A DNA stretch of 64,000 nucleotides, taken from Lachnospira sp. GTDB taxonomy: Bacteria > Bacillota > Clostridia > Lachnospirales > Lachnospiraceae. Numbering within the stretch: position 1 is the stretch's first letter; the number at the start of each line of letters is the position of its first letter. The notes beneath the pieces are model-generated. The model was not told where the DNA came from. It made no database searches and was given only the letters and a program-made list of their open reading frames with translations. The stretch spans positions 62,001-126,000 of the forward strand of contig SVDX01000003.1 in assembly GCA_015057605.1 (NCBI GenBank), read 5' to 3'. Of this stretch, positions 36,721 to 45,932 are shown piece by piece. Position numbers and translations under genes: made by a program.

Positions 36721-37485
36721 ATGACTGATGCAGAAAAGGCAAAGCTTTGGGAAGAATATTCAAAGAATCGTAAAACTGAAATAAGAGAAAAGCTTATATT
36801 AGAATATGCTCCGCTTGTTAAGCTTGTAGCAGGAAGATTAAGTATGTATTTAGGCTATAATGTTGAATATGATGACTTAATCGGATATGGCATTTTTGGA
36901 TTGATTGATGCAATAGACAAGTTTGACTACGGAAAAAATGTTAAATTTGAAACATATGCAAGTCTTAGAATAAGAGGTTCAATACTTGACCAAATAAGAA
37001 AAATGGACTGGATACCAAGAACCTTAAGACAAAAACAAAAACGTATAGATGCTGCTTGTGCAAAAATTGAATCTGAAAAGGGAAGATTAGCAACTGATGA
37101 AGAAATAGCAGCAGAGCTTGAAATTGATATAGATGAATATAACACATGGCAAGGACAGACAAAGGCTACTAATTTAATTTCGCTTGATGAGTATGTGACT
37201 GCAGGTAGCGAAGTTAAGATGGATTCATCAGCAAATAGCCATTTTGAACAACCAGAAAAGGCGTTGGAAAAAAATGAATTGCGTCAGAGCGTAATACAGG
37301 CAATAGAAGTTTTGACTGAAAAAGAACGTAGTGTTGTGACACTATATTACTATGAAGAAATGACATTAAAGGAAATAAGTAGAGTACTTGATGTATCAGA
37401 ATCGAGGGTATCTCAATTACATACAAAGGCATTACAAAAGATGAAGCCTTTATTAGGAGATTATATAAGTATTTTAGGAAGCTGA
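36721..37485 (+). CDS. fliA: Flagellar sigma factor sigma-28 (FliA/SigD)
   Basis: FliA directs transcription of late flagellar genes such as flagellin. The 254-residue protein has region 2 (LILEYAPLVKLVAGRL, then DLIGYGIFGLIDAIDKFD and RIRGSILDQIRKMDWIPR), region 3 and region 4 (LTEKERSVVTLYYYEEMTLKEISRVLDVSE, split here across the HTH). TGGAGG lies ten bases before ATG 36721. No flgM anti-sigma gene is seen in this window. Confidence 0.94.
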   Translation: MTDAEKAKLWEEYSKNRKTEIREKLILEYAPLVKLVAGRLSMYLGYNVEYDDLIGYGIFGLIDAIDKFDYGKNVKFETYASLRIRGSILDQIRKMDWIPRTLRQKQKRIDAACAKIESEKGRLATDEEIAAELEIDIDEYNTWQGQTKATNLISLDEYVTAGSEVKMDSSANSHFEQPEKALEKNELRQSVIQAIEVLTEKERSVVTLYYYEEMTLKEISRVLDVSESRVSQLHTKALQKMKPLLGDYISILGS

Positions 37486-37498
37486 TTGGAGGGAATTT

Positions 37499-39088
37499 AT
37501 GGAGGCACCAAAGAAACTATCGTATCAATTTGAAAATAAGTCAGATGGTTTATATTTGCATTTAAAAGGCGAGGATAATGAAATAAATATTCAGGATATA
37601 CTTGAATTTATAGAGGCAAGAAAGATAACAGATGTTAATCTTGTCAATATTAAGAATGCATTAAAAACAAATACGATGTTAAGACTTGGTGAATCTATTG
37701 GTTTTTCTGGAAAAGAGTCAGCAAAGTATAAGGTTAGTGATGATTCTATGACTGTTGAGGCAAAATTCTTTCCTCCATTTGTTAATGGACATTATATGGA
37801 TGAAAAAGAGATTACTGAAGAGCTTATGAATCAAGGCATAACTGCAGGAATTGATACAAAGGCAATAAGATGTTTTTTGCGAGAACGCGATTATTCTAAG
37901 ACATATATTTTGGCAGTGGGACAGCCACCAGAGGAAGGTAAGGATGCTGTTCTTACCTATCATTTTGACGTAGAACACACTTCAAAACCAAAGATTAATG
38001 AGGATGGTATTGTTGATTATCACGAGCTTGACAATATTTCTCATGTTAAGGTAAATGAGGTAGTTGCATCTATAGAAAAAGAGGTTTATGGTAAGCCTGG
38101 CTATGATGTATACGGCAAGGTTATAGCACCAAGAAAGGTTTCAACTAAACGTTTCAGATATGGTGTTAATTTAAAAGTGTCAGATGATGGTACTAAATTA
38201 TATTCACTTGTAGCAGGACATGTTACGCTTGATGGTGACAGAGTTTCGGTTGCAAGTACATATGAGGTTGTCGCAGATGTTGATGTTTCGACAGGTAATA
38301 TTGATTACGATGGAAATGTTTCAGTTAAAGGAAATGTTAGAGCAGGATTTATAATAAGAGCAACTGGTAATGTTGAAGTTCGTGGTATTGTTGAAGGTGC
38401 TACAATTATTGCTGGTGGAGATATTATATTACAACGTGGTATGCAAGGAATGAGAAAAGGAACTTTAGTTGCCGGTGGTAATATAGTTGCTAAATTCTTA
38501 GAACAGGTATATTCGGTTAATGCAAATGGCAACATTGAAGTTGCAGCAATTATGAATACAAATGTTATGGCGAAAGGAACGGTAACTGTTCAGGGCCGTA
38601 ACGGACTTATTGTAGGTGGCGAGGTAAGAAGCTACAAGATGATATCTGCAAAAACTATAGGTTCAACGATGGGAACTGCAACAAATCTTATTGTAGGTGT
38701 TGATCCTAATTTGTCGGCAGAAATTGAAAAAATGAAAGAAGAGATTATAGAGCTTAATAAAGAGCGTGAAAAGCTACTTCAAATAATATCAATCCTTCAA
38801 AAAAGACAAGAGGAAGGCATAGAACTTGAAAGTGATAAGGTGGCACTTCTAAGAAAGTCGGTTGTATCAATGGCAGAGATAGATGAACATCTTAAAAAAT
38901 TAAGAAATGAATTTAATCAAAAGACAAAATTGGTTTCAGAAGTAACAGATGCACGTATCCGTGTGTATGGAACAATATATCCTGGTGTTAAATTGATGTT
39001 TGGCGAGACATATATTTTCTTAAAGGAAGAAAAAACATATTGTCAATTCATAAAAGAACATGGAGAGATTAAGAGCGTATTGTTATAA
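37499..39088 (+). CDS. DUF342/FapA-family polymer-forming protein
   Basis: The 529-residue protein matches the FapA (DUF342) family. A variable N-terminal region (about 1-170) precedes a right-handed beta-helix-like core of glycine/valine-rich repeats (about 245-400; SVKGNVRAGFIIRATGNVEV, EGATIIAGGDIILQRGMQG). A C-terminal coiled coil (about 400-490) follows. Members are often encoded just after fliA in Clostridia. The role is not established; scaffold or polar localisation has been suggested for related proteins. Confidence 0.8.
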   Translation: MEAPKKLSYQFENKSDGLYLHLKGEDNEINIQDILEFIEARKITDVNLVNIKNALKTNTMLRLGESIGFSGKESAKYKVSDDSMTVEAKFFPPFVNGHYMDEKEITEELMNQGITAGIDTKAIRCFLRERDYSKTYILAVGQPPEEGKDAVLTYHFDVEHTSKPKINEDGIVDYHELDNISHVKVNEVVASIEKEVYGKPGYDVYGKVIAPRKVSTKRFRYGVNLKVSDDGTKLYSLVAGHVTLDGDRVSVASTYEVVADVDVSTGNIDYDGNVSVKGNVRAGFIIRATGNVEVRGIVEGATIIAGGDIILQRGMQGMRKGTLVAGGNIVAKFLEQVYSVNANGNIEVAAIMNTNVMAKGTVTVQGRNGLIVGGEVRSYKMISAKTIGSTMGTATNLIVGVDPNLSAEIEKMKEEIIELNKEREKLLQIISILQKRQEEGIELESDKVALLRKSVVSMAEIDEHLKKLRNEFNQKTKLVSEVTDARIRVYGTIYPGVKLMFGETYIFLKEEKTYCQFIKEHGEIKSVLL

Positions 39089-39105
39089 GTACAGGAGTTG
39101 ATATT

Positions 39106-39414
39106 ATGCCGTTAAGACCTATTGATTTAAATACCCTGCAAAGAAGCTTTGACGTTGCTGCAATAAAGCAACATGAAGATAACAGAGCAGCATTTGCACA
39201 AGTAAATGCGCAGGGTAAAGTTGATAAAAAAGCTGAAAATATGCTTAAAAGAGTTAATCAAAAAGACGAGGCGTCAGGAAATAAAGAAGAAAAGCATGAT
39301 GCTAAGGAAAAGGGAAAAAATGAATATGTGTATCTTTATTCTGATAAAAAGGATGGAGAAGAAGATGGCGTTGTTATAAAGAAAACTACGCCGAAATTTG
39401 ATATGAAAATTTGA
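39106..39414 (+). CDS. Hypothetical 102-residue protein in the flagellar operon tail
   Basis: The protein is hydrophilic and highly charged, with no membrane segment. It begins MPLRPIDLNTLQRSFDVAAI, is Lys/Glu-rich and probably disordered in the middle, and ends in a short hydrophobic-charged stretch (EYVYLYSDKKDGEEDGVVIKK-type, about 73-93). A proper ribosome-binding site (ACAGGAG) and tight spacing to its neighbours support a real gene. No function is assigned. Confidence 0.6.
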   Translation: MPLRPIDLNTLQRSFDVAAIKQHEDNRAAFAQVNAQGKVDKKAENMLKRVNQKDEASGNKEEKHDAKEKGKNEYVYLYSDKKDGEEDGVVIKKTTPKFDMKI

Positions 39415-39438
39415 TACATTTATCGGAGGAATACTAAA

Positions 39439-40134
39439 ATGAGTGCATTGCAAATAAGCTTGCTGATAATAGGAATAGTATGTGTAGTTTTAAGCTACGT
39501 TTTGTCTGAAAAAATAGTTTCGGGTAAAGAAAAGGAAATAGAACTGCAGTTATCAGAAGAACAAAAAAAATATGTGCAAAGCAAAATTGATGTAATGATA
39601 GAAGAACAATTAGAGGGACTTGAAGAAAAAACTGAAATTACACTCGACAAGGTGTCTAATAGAAAAATTATGGAGCTTTCTGAATATTCAGATACAGTTT
39701 TGGCGGATATAAAGAAGAATCATGATGAAACAGTATTTTTGTATGATATGCTTAATGAAAAAACAAAGGAAATTAAGCTTATAATGAAGGAGGCTACTGA
39801 AAAACCAGTAAAAGTTACAAGAGCAAAGAAGGCTGAAAAGACTGAAACGGTAGAAGTAGCTGAAACACAAGCACAAGAGGTACCAAAGGAAACGACAAAG
39901 AAGACAACAAGAACGACAAAAACAGCAAAAGCTACGAAGGAAGTAAAGGCAGAACCAGTTGTAGAGGCAGCTGTAAGTAATACTAAGGTGAATTTTGAAG
40001 GTACTTCTAATAGTAATAACAGAATTTTGGATTTACACAATCAAGGAAAGTCTAATATTGAGATAGCTAAGGAATTAAACTTAGGAATAGGTGAGGTTAA
40101 GCTTGTTATTGATTTGTATAAAGGTATGAAATAG
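39439..40134 (+). CDS. Membrane-anchored DUF6115/SwrB-like protein
   Basis: The 231-residue protein has an N-terminal membrane helix (about 4-22), a coiled coil (about 30-110), a Lys/Thr/Glu-rich disordered linker (about 115-185) and a C-terminal helix-turn-helix-like segment (ILDLHNQGKSNIEIAKELN, then LGIGEVKLVIDLYKG). This layout and the position downstream of fliA resemble DUF6115 proteins and SwrB of Bacillus, which promotes assembly of the flagellar export apparatus. The homology is from pattern recognition only. Confidence 0.65.
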   Translation: MSALQISLLIIGIVCVVLSYVLSEKIVSGKEKEIELQLSEEQKKYVQSKIDVMIEEQLEGLEEKTEITLDKVSNRKIMELSEYSDTVLADIKKNHDETVFLYDMLNEKTKEIKLIMKEATEKPVKVTRAKKAEKTETVEVAETQAQEVPKETTKKTTRTTKTAKATKEVKAEPVVEAAVSNTKVNFEGTSNSNNRILDLHNQGKSNIEIAKELNLGIGEVKLVIDLYKGMK

Positions 40135-40151
40135 AACGCGGAGATATCATT

Positions 40152-40706
40152 ATGAAAGTAAAGTATTTTGTGAGAGGCGTAGGAATTGGTGTGTTGATAA
40201 CTACGATAATTTTATCAATTTCCTTTGCTAAGGAAGGTAAAAAACTCTCTAAAGATGAGATTATAAAGCAGGCAAAAGAATTAGGTATGGTTATGCCTGA
40301 AGACAAAACAACAGAATCTGCTACACAAAAGGCAACTGAGAAGGAAACAGAAAAACCAACAGAAAAACCAACAGAAAAACCAACAGAAAAACCAACAGAA
40401 AAACCTACGGAAAAGCCAACGGAAGAACCAACACAGGCGCCGACAGAGGCACCAACGCAGCCCCCAACAGAAGTGCCGACACAGGCGCCTACGGAAGGCA
40501 CAAGTGCAACTATAACAATTCCAAGAGGCTTAAATTCTTCATATCAGGTCTGTGTCATGTTGGTTGATGCAGGATTGATTACGAATGCTAGAGATTTTGA
40601 TAAATATCTTGAAAGTAATGGATATGATATTTATATAAGAGCTGGTGAAAAAACGATACCATATGGTGCAACATACGAAGAAATTGCAAAGATATTAACA
40701 CGATAA
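40152..40706 (+). CDS. Membrane-anchored protein with KPTE-repeat stalk and MltG-like end domain
   Basis: The 184-residue protein has an N-terminal signal-anchor helix (about 6-24), a Thr/Pro/Glu stalk (about 55-115) built from a 12-nt tandem DNA repeat encoding EKPT and related units, and a C-terminal domain of about 65 residues. The last segment (TITIPRGLNSSYQVCVMLVD, then AGLITNARDFDKYLESNGYD) resembles the small domain found in MltG/YceG-like proteins. It lacks the catalytic transglycosylase domain. It is the last gene before the fla/che terminator; a link to the wall at the flagellum is inference. Confidence 0.65.
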   Translation: MKVKYFVRGVGIGVLITTIILSISFAKEGKKLSKDEIIKQAKELGMVMPEDKTTESATQKATEKETEKPTEKPTEKPTEKPTEKPTEKPTEEPTQAPTEAPTQPPTEVPTQAPTEGTSATITIPRGLNSSYQVCVMLVDAGLITNARDFDKYLESNGYDIYIRAGEKTIPYGATYEEIAKILTR

Positions 40707-40708
40707 TG

Positions 40709-40741
40709 AAAAAGACTTTACAGAAATGTAGAGTCTTTTTT
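40709..40741 (+). terminator. Rho-independent terminator ending the fla/che operon
   Basis: AAAAAGACTTTACA pairs with TGTAGAGTCTTTTT (one G-U pair) around a GAAA tetraloop, ending in a run of T. It begins three bases after the last operon stop codon. Confidence 0.9.
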
Positions 40742-41113
40742 GCTTGATGGGAGATTTTTTTAAAGAGTCATTTTTCTATGATGCAAAAACACTACAAAAT
40801 ATCGTATATTTTAAAGTTCTAAACATATATAAAGAAGGAAGTTAGTGTAAAAAAATAGAGAGAAAAACATAGTTGAGTTTATAAAAAGTTTATAATTTTA
40901 ATAATTGTATGTGGATATTTTGTTTTGTTTGAAGTTGAAACTATTAAAATCTGTAAAAAAACACTATCATTTGTTGAATGTGCACAAAAAAAGCAACAAG
41001 TTAATGTTAAAAATAGCAAAAATGACGAAAATGAGTCTAAGGTACTATATAAAAATTAGTAATTTTGTAGTACTATAAATATGCGGGTAACGCAAGAATA
41101 AAGGAGGCTTTTT
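40742..41113 (+). other. 372-nt intergenic region upstream of the pectate lyase gene
   Basis: Strongly AT-rich and without a credible ORF. It must hold the pectate lyase promoter, but I see no unambiguous one. TATAAA at 41074-41079 and TATATA near 41046 are possible -10 boxes with poor -35 partners. A short GTACTA/TAGTAC inverted repeat (41042-41047, 41068-41073) and two AAAACACTA-like motifs occur. No riboswitch was recognised. AAGGAGG precedes the start codon. Confidence 0.5.
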
Positions 41114-44100
41114 ATGAAACAACTATTTCAAAATCGCAAATTGCGAAAAGTCTGCGCAGTCTTATTAGTTTGCGCAATGGTTTTACCATTAGTATTCTAT
41201 GGAAAATCATCAAGAGCAGCTTCAAGTAGCAGTATTACTGTTAATGAACAAGGTGGATGGTTTGAAACAGCATACGTAGAATGGCAACCAATTAGTGGGG
41301 CAACAGGTTACAATGTATACTACAAGAAGACATCAGCTTCTTCGTATACTCAGATTGATGATCAGTTGATTAGAAAATATTCTAACTACTACAGAGCAGA
41401 TGCTCTTGGTTTATCAGCTGGTAATTACACACTTAAGGTAGTTCCAATCATTAATGGAAGTGCTAATGAATCAAAAGCTGTAGTTACATCAACACTTACA
41501 GTTAAGGCACATGACAGATCAGGTTTTGCATTTGTTAATGGCTCAGCATCAGGTGCATACAACAATGATGGTACACTTAAATCAAATGCAGTAGTACTTT
41601 ATGTTACAGCATCTACAAAGGATTCTGTTTCAATGTCAGTTACTACAAGCTCAAGTGGCTCTACAACATCAGCTACAGGCTTACAAAACATTTTAAATGC
41701 ATACAAGAAAGGTTATGAATCAAGACCACTTTGTATCAGACTTATTGGTAATATCACAGACTTCTCAACAATGGAAGGTGGCGACATCCTTATTAAGGGT
41801 AACAGCTCATCAAAGAGATTATCTTGTGGTGTAACATTAGAAGGCGTTGGTGAAGATGCAGTTGCTAATGGCTGGGGTCTTCGTATAGCTAATGCTTCTA
41901 ACGTAGAAGTAAGAAACATTGGTTTCATGAACTGTAACAGTAGTGAAGGTGATGATGTAGGTTTACAACAAAACAATGATCATGTATGGGTTCATAACTG
42001 TGATTTCTTCTATGGCGACGCAGGTAGCGATGCTGACCAAGCAAAAGGCGATGGTGCTTTAGATACAAAGACATCAACAAATATTACACATTCATACAAC
42101 CATTTCTGGGATACTGGAAAATCTAACCTTCAGGGTATGAAGTCAGAATCTACAGAAAACTGTATTACATACCACCACAACTGGTATGATCACTCAGATT
42201 CAAGACATCCACGTGTAAGAACATGTACAGTACACGTTTATAATAACTATTATGATGGAGTTGCTAAGTATGGTATTGGTGCAACAATGGGTTCATCAAT
42301 CTTTGCTGAAAACAACTACTTCAGAAATACAAAGAATCCTATGTTAGCTTCTAAGCAGGGTACAGACGCTTTAGGCGAAGGTACATTCTCAGGAGAAAAC
42401 GGTGGTATTATTAAGGCATACGGTAACGTAATCGTTGGCGGAGATGCATATATTACACAAAAAGATTCTTCAAGCTTTGACTTCTATTTAGCTTCAAGCA
42501 GAAGTGAAAAAGTTTCAAGCAGCTATAAGACAGTTGCAGGTGGAACAACATATAGCAACTTTGATACAGCATCAGGCTTCTATTCATATACAGTTGAAAG
42601 TGCTGATGCAGCAAAGAACACAGTTCAACAATACGCAGGTCGTATGAACGGTGGAGATTTCAAGTGGACATTTAGTTCATCAGATGATGCAAGCTACTCA
42701 GTTAATACAGGATTAAAGAGTGCTTTAACATCATATAAGACAACATTAGTATCTGTTGGCGGTAATGGTATTAAGACATCTACATCAACATCAGGTACAG
42801 TAGCAACAACACAAGCAACACAGGCTCCAACAACACAAGCTTCAACACAGGCTCCAACAGAAGCTACACAAGCTCCAACACAGTCAGGTGGTTCAAGCGC
42901 AGTTGCAGGTTCGGTTGCAGATGGTTGGTACTACATTAAGAATGTAAATAGTAACAAATACCTTCAGGTAGAAAACAACAATGGTTACGCTGGAGCAAAT
43001 GTATGTCAGGGTACAGGTACAGGCGTAGCTGGACAAAAATGGTATGTACAACTTGCAAGCGATGGATATTATACATTAAAGAGTGCTACAGGTAACTTTA
43101 ATCTTGATGTATATAACTGGGGCGCAACAGATGGTACAAATATTGGCCTCTGGGATGCAAGTGGATACGATTGCCAGAAGTTTGAAATTAGAGAAATTTC
43201 AAATGGTCAATACGCAGTATTAACAAAACTTACAAATAGCGAAAAAGGCTTAGATGTATATAACATCTCAACAGAAGATGGCGCTAATGTTTGTCAGTGG
43301 TCTTACTGGGGTGGTGGCGGACAGCTTTGGATCTTTGAAAAGACTTCATATGGTGGTTCAAGCTCAAGCACAACTACAACACAGGCTACAACACAGGCTA
43401 CAACACAAGCAACACAGGCACCAACACAGAACTCAGGTTCAAGCTCATCAGGAACATCAACATCATGGAATTTCAAGACAACAAACTTTAAGAGTCTTGG
43501 TACAATTTCTTCATCTGTTACAGTAGATGGACTTGGCTTAATGGCTTCAAGCTCAAAGACAATGCAAGTTAAAGCTGAAACAGTTACAGTTGATGGAACA
43601 GAATACACATATACACTTGCTTTAGGCGGTGGCGGTAGTACATCATACCGTGCAATTAAGGTTCCTGTATCAGGAAATGATGTAATTAAAGTAGTATTAA
43701 GAAGCTCGGGTTCTTCAACAAGAACACTCGTAGTAGCGGATGCTTCAGGTAAGCAGTTAGGTACAATTTCAGCACCTTCAACAGCTACACTTGGCACATA
43801 CACATATTCAGGTAGTGCAGGTTATGTATATCTTTACTCTTCAGGTAGCGGTATTAACGTATACAAGGTACAGGTAGATTCAAAGGGTGCAACAAGTGGT
43901 TCTGGATCTTCATCGGGTTCAACAACTACAACAACACAAGCTACAACACAAGCTACAACACAAGCTACAACACAAGCTACAACACAGGCTACAACACAAC
44001 AACAGATTTCTTCTAATGCAATTTATGTATCACCGAGTGGTTCATCAAGCGCATCAGGAACATACAGCTCGCCAATGGCGTTTACAACAGCTATTACAAA

Positions 44101-45727
44101 GGTTTCAGCTGGACAGACAATTTATATGTTACCAGGTACATATAAGTTTAGCAGCACAATCTTAATTCAAGAAAGCAACAAGGGTAACTCTGGTGCTTAC
44201 AAGAAGGTTGTTGCTTACAATAATGGTGAAGTAATCCTTGATTTTAGCTCAATGAGCGAATCAGGTTCAAACAGAGGTATCGTATTAGATGGTTCATACT
44301 GGCATTTCTATGGAATTGATATTAAGGGTGCTGGTGACAACGGTATGTTATTATCAGGTGATAACAACATAATTGAAATGTGTCAGTTCTACAATAACCA
44401 TGACTCAGGTCTTCAATTAAGCCGTTACAACACAAATTACTCATCAATTTCACAATGGCCATCAAACAACTTAATCAAGAACTGTACATCATTCAACAAT
44501 AAGGATGAAGCTACAGCAGAAAATGCAGATGGATTTGCAGCTAAGTTAACATGTGGCGAAGGCAATGTATTTGATGGATGTATCGCATACTGTAACTCAG
44601 ATGATGGTTGGGATTTATATGCAAAACCAGAAACAGGTTCAATTGGCGTTGTAACAATTAAGAACTGTGTTGCTTTCGGTAATGGTAAGTTAACAGATGG
44701 TTCGGGTTCAGCTAACGGCGATATGAACGGATTTAAATTAGGCGGTAGCAACGGACAGTGTCCAACACCTCACATTATTACAAACAGCTTAGCATTCAAT
44801 AATGGTGCTTGTGGTTTCACAGATAATGGTAACGGTGGCGCTATCAAGATGACAAACTGTACAGCAGTTGGTAATGGTGTATATGCATCTAAGGGTAACT
44901 TTATGTGCTATAGAACATCATCAAGCGCAACATATAACTACTTGTTGTCATACAACAACTCAGCAAGTGATAAGTTCTTAGGTAAGTTAACAAAGGTAGT
45001 ATCAGCTAATGGCGGTAAGTATTACTATACAGCTTCAGGTTCATACTCAAGCTCAACATCTCCTAAGACAACAGCAGTAAGTATTTCAAGCTCAGACTTT
45101 ACAAGCACATCAATTCCTGGATACTCATCAGGTAAGTATGCTACAAACTATCATGAAGTATTTAGAAATTCAGATGGTAGCATTAATATGAATGGTTTAT
45201 TCGAAGTTAAGAGCTCAAGCTCACTTAAGTCATATGGTGTAGGCTCAAGCTTATCATCAGGTACTTCAGGTAGCACAAATCCAGGTGGTTCAAGCTCATC
45301 AGGCAGCTCAAGCTCAGGCTCAAGCTCATCAGGTAGCTCAAGCTCATCAGGTTCATCAAGTAGCTCAAGCTCATCAAGCAGCTCAAGCTCAACAACAGCT
45401 ACAGTACACAACTTTACTGCATCTGGAAAGACAAGTTCATTCTTCACAATTACAGGTAACTTATCTACATCAAAGGGTACAGTAAGCTACGGTGGCTTAA
45501 CATTAACACAGTGTTTAAAGATGGAATCATCTACAAGTATTAAGTTTACAACAACAAAGTCTATGAAGTTAACATTAGTATTTAACTCAGACTTTAGCAA
45601 GAAGGTTAAGATTGATGGAACAAGTTATACAGCATCTAATGGTATTGTTACAGTAACATTAGGAGCAGGTTCACACACAATTACAAAGGGTGACACAACT
45701 AACTTATACTATATTTCATTACAGTAA
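41114..45727 (+). CDS. Secreted multidomain pectate lyase (PL1 + PL9, ricin-type and pectin-binding modules)
   Basis: This 1537-residue protein cleaves polygalacturonate by beta-elimination outside the cell. It has a signal peptide (about 1-35) and a short Fn3-like region (to about 130). The PL1 domain (to about 550) contains VWVHNCDFF, DGALDTKTS and RHPRVR near 364. A Thr/Gln/Ala linker leads to a ricin-B-type lectin domain (about 600-744), a second linker, and a beta-sandwich module (about 784-925). After a 12-nt-repeat linker comes a PL9 domain (about 966-1370; ADGFAAKLT, DDGWDLYAK). A poly-Ser/Gly linker leads to a CBM77-like C-terminus (about 1430-1537, ending LYYISLQ). There is no sortase signal or dockerin, so it is probably released. 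It lies alone between terminators. Confidence 0.9.
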   Translation: MKQLFQNRKLRKVCAVLLVCAMVLPLVFYGKSSRAASSSSITVNEQGGWFETAYVEWQPISGATGYNVYYKKTSASSYTQIDDQLIRKYSNYYRADALGLSAGNYTLKVVPIINGSANESKAVVTSTLTVKAHDRSGFAFVNGSASGAYNNDGTLKSNAVVLYVTASTKDSVSMSVTTSSSGSTTSATGLQNILNAYKKGYESRPLCIRLIGNITDFSTMEGGDILIKGNSSSKRLSCGVTLEGVGEDAVANGWGLRIANASNVEVRNIGFMNCNSSEGDDVGLQQNNDHVWVHNCDFFYGDAGSDADQAKGDGALDTKTSTNITHSYNHFWDTGKSNLQGMKSESTENCITYHHNWYDHSDSRHPRVRTCTVHVYNNYYDGVAKYGIGATMGSSIFAENNYFRNTKNPMLASKQGTDALGEGTFSGENGGIIKAYGNVIVGGDAYITQKDSSSFDFYLASSRSEKVSSSYKTVAGGTTYSNFDTASGFYSYTVESADAAKNTVQQYAGRMNGGDFKWTFSSSDDASYSVNTGLKSALTSYKTTLVSVGGNGIKTSTSTSGTVATTQATQAPTTQASTQAPTEATQAPTQSGGSSAVAGSVADGWYYIKNVNSNKYLQVENNNGYAGANVCQGTGTGVAGQKWYVQLASDGYYTLKSATGNFNLDVYNWGATDGTNIGLWDASGYDCQKFEIREISNGQYAVLTKLTNSEKGLDVYNISTEDGANVCQWSYWGGGGQLWIFEKTSYGGSSSSTTTTQATTQATTQATQAPTQNSGSSSSGTSTSWNFKTTNFKSLGTISSSVTVDGLGLMASSSKTMQVKAETVTVDGTEYTYTLALGGGGSTSYRAIKVPVSGNDVIKVVLRSSGSSTRTLVVADASGKQLGTISAPSTATLGTYTYSGSAGYVYLYSSGSGINVYKVQVDSKGATSGSGSSSGSTTTTTQATTQATTQATTQATTQATTQQQISSNAIYVSPSGSSSASGTYSSPMAFTTAITKVSAGQTIYMLPGTYKFSSTILIQESNKGNSGAYKKVVAYNNGEVILDFSSMSESGSNRGIVLDGSYWHFYGIDIKGAGDNGMLLSGDNNIIEMCQFYNNHDSGLQLSRYNTNYSSISQWPSNNLIKNCTSFNNKDEATAENADGFAAKLTCGEGNVFDGCIAYCNSDDGWDLYAKPETGSIGVVTIKNCVAFGNGKLTDGSGSANGDMNGFKLGGSNGQCPTPHIITNSLAFNNGACGFTDNGNGGAIKMTNCTAVGNGVYASKGNFMCYRTSSSATYNYLLSYNNSASDKFLGKLTKVVSANGGKYYYTASGSYSSSTSPKTTAVSISSSDFTSTSIPGYSSGKYATNYHEVFRNSDGSINMNGLFEVKSSSSLKSYGVGSSLSSGTSGSTNPGGSSSSGSSSSGSSSSGSSSSSGSSSSSSSSSSSSSTTATVHNFTASGKTSSFFTITGNLSTSKGTVSYGGLTLTQCLKMESSTSIKFTTTKSMKLTLVFNSDFSKKVKIDGTSYTASNGIVTVTLGAGSHTITKGDTTNLYYISLQ

Positions 45728-45737
45728 TCTTAAAGTG

Positions 45738-45780
45738 AAAAGAGGCGCATCGAAAGGTGCGTCTCTTTGACTGTTTTTTT
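45738..45780 (+). terminator. Terminator after the pectate lyase gene
   Basis: AAAGAGGCGCA pairs with TGCGTCTCTTT (one G-U pair) across an 8-nt loop, and a run of seven T follows after a short GACTG spacer. Confidence 0.8.
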
Positions 45781-45801
45781 ATAAAAATGTAAAAAAAGTA
45801 C

Positions 45802-45830
45802 TTGCTATTGACTTTGCCTTATGTTACAAT
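45802..45830 (+). promoter_or_regulatory. Sigma-A-type promoter of rpsB-tsf
   Basis: TTGCTA at 45802-45807 and TACAAT at 45825-45830 are spaced by 17 bp, with an upstream A/T-rich stretch suited to an UP element. The transcript would start near 45837. Confidence 0.65.
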
Positions 45831-45836
45831 ATCGTT

Positions 45837-45932
45837 TGGTAAAAAACACGCATATGGATTTTCGGACTGGTGCCGTAAGGTTATCCGATAGTTAAAATAT
45901 GCGGAAGACAACAACCAAATGGAGGTATAACA
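45837..45932 (+). promoter_or_regulatory. Structured rpsB mRNA leader, probable S2 autoregulatory element
   Basis: The leader of about 96 nt folds into nested stems: CGCATAT (45849-45855) with ATATGCG (45897-45903), an inner CGGA/TCCG (45863-45866, 45884-45887), and a small GCC-GTAA-GGT hairpin at its tip. No terminator is seen. A leader bound by ribosomal protein S2 is the likely reading, since S2 represses its own operon in other bacteria, but I have not matched it to a named RNA family. Confidence 0.55.

Noticed and set aside
40742..41113. c-di-GMP or other riboswitch upstream of the pectate lyase gene
   Set aside because: I found no conserved riboswitch core and no strong paired structure, only short weak repeats.
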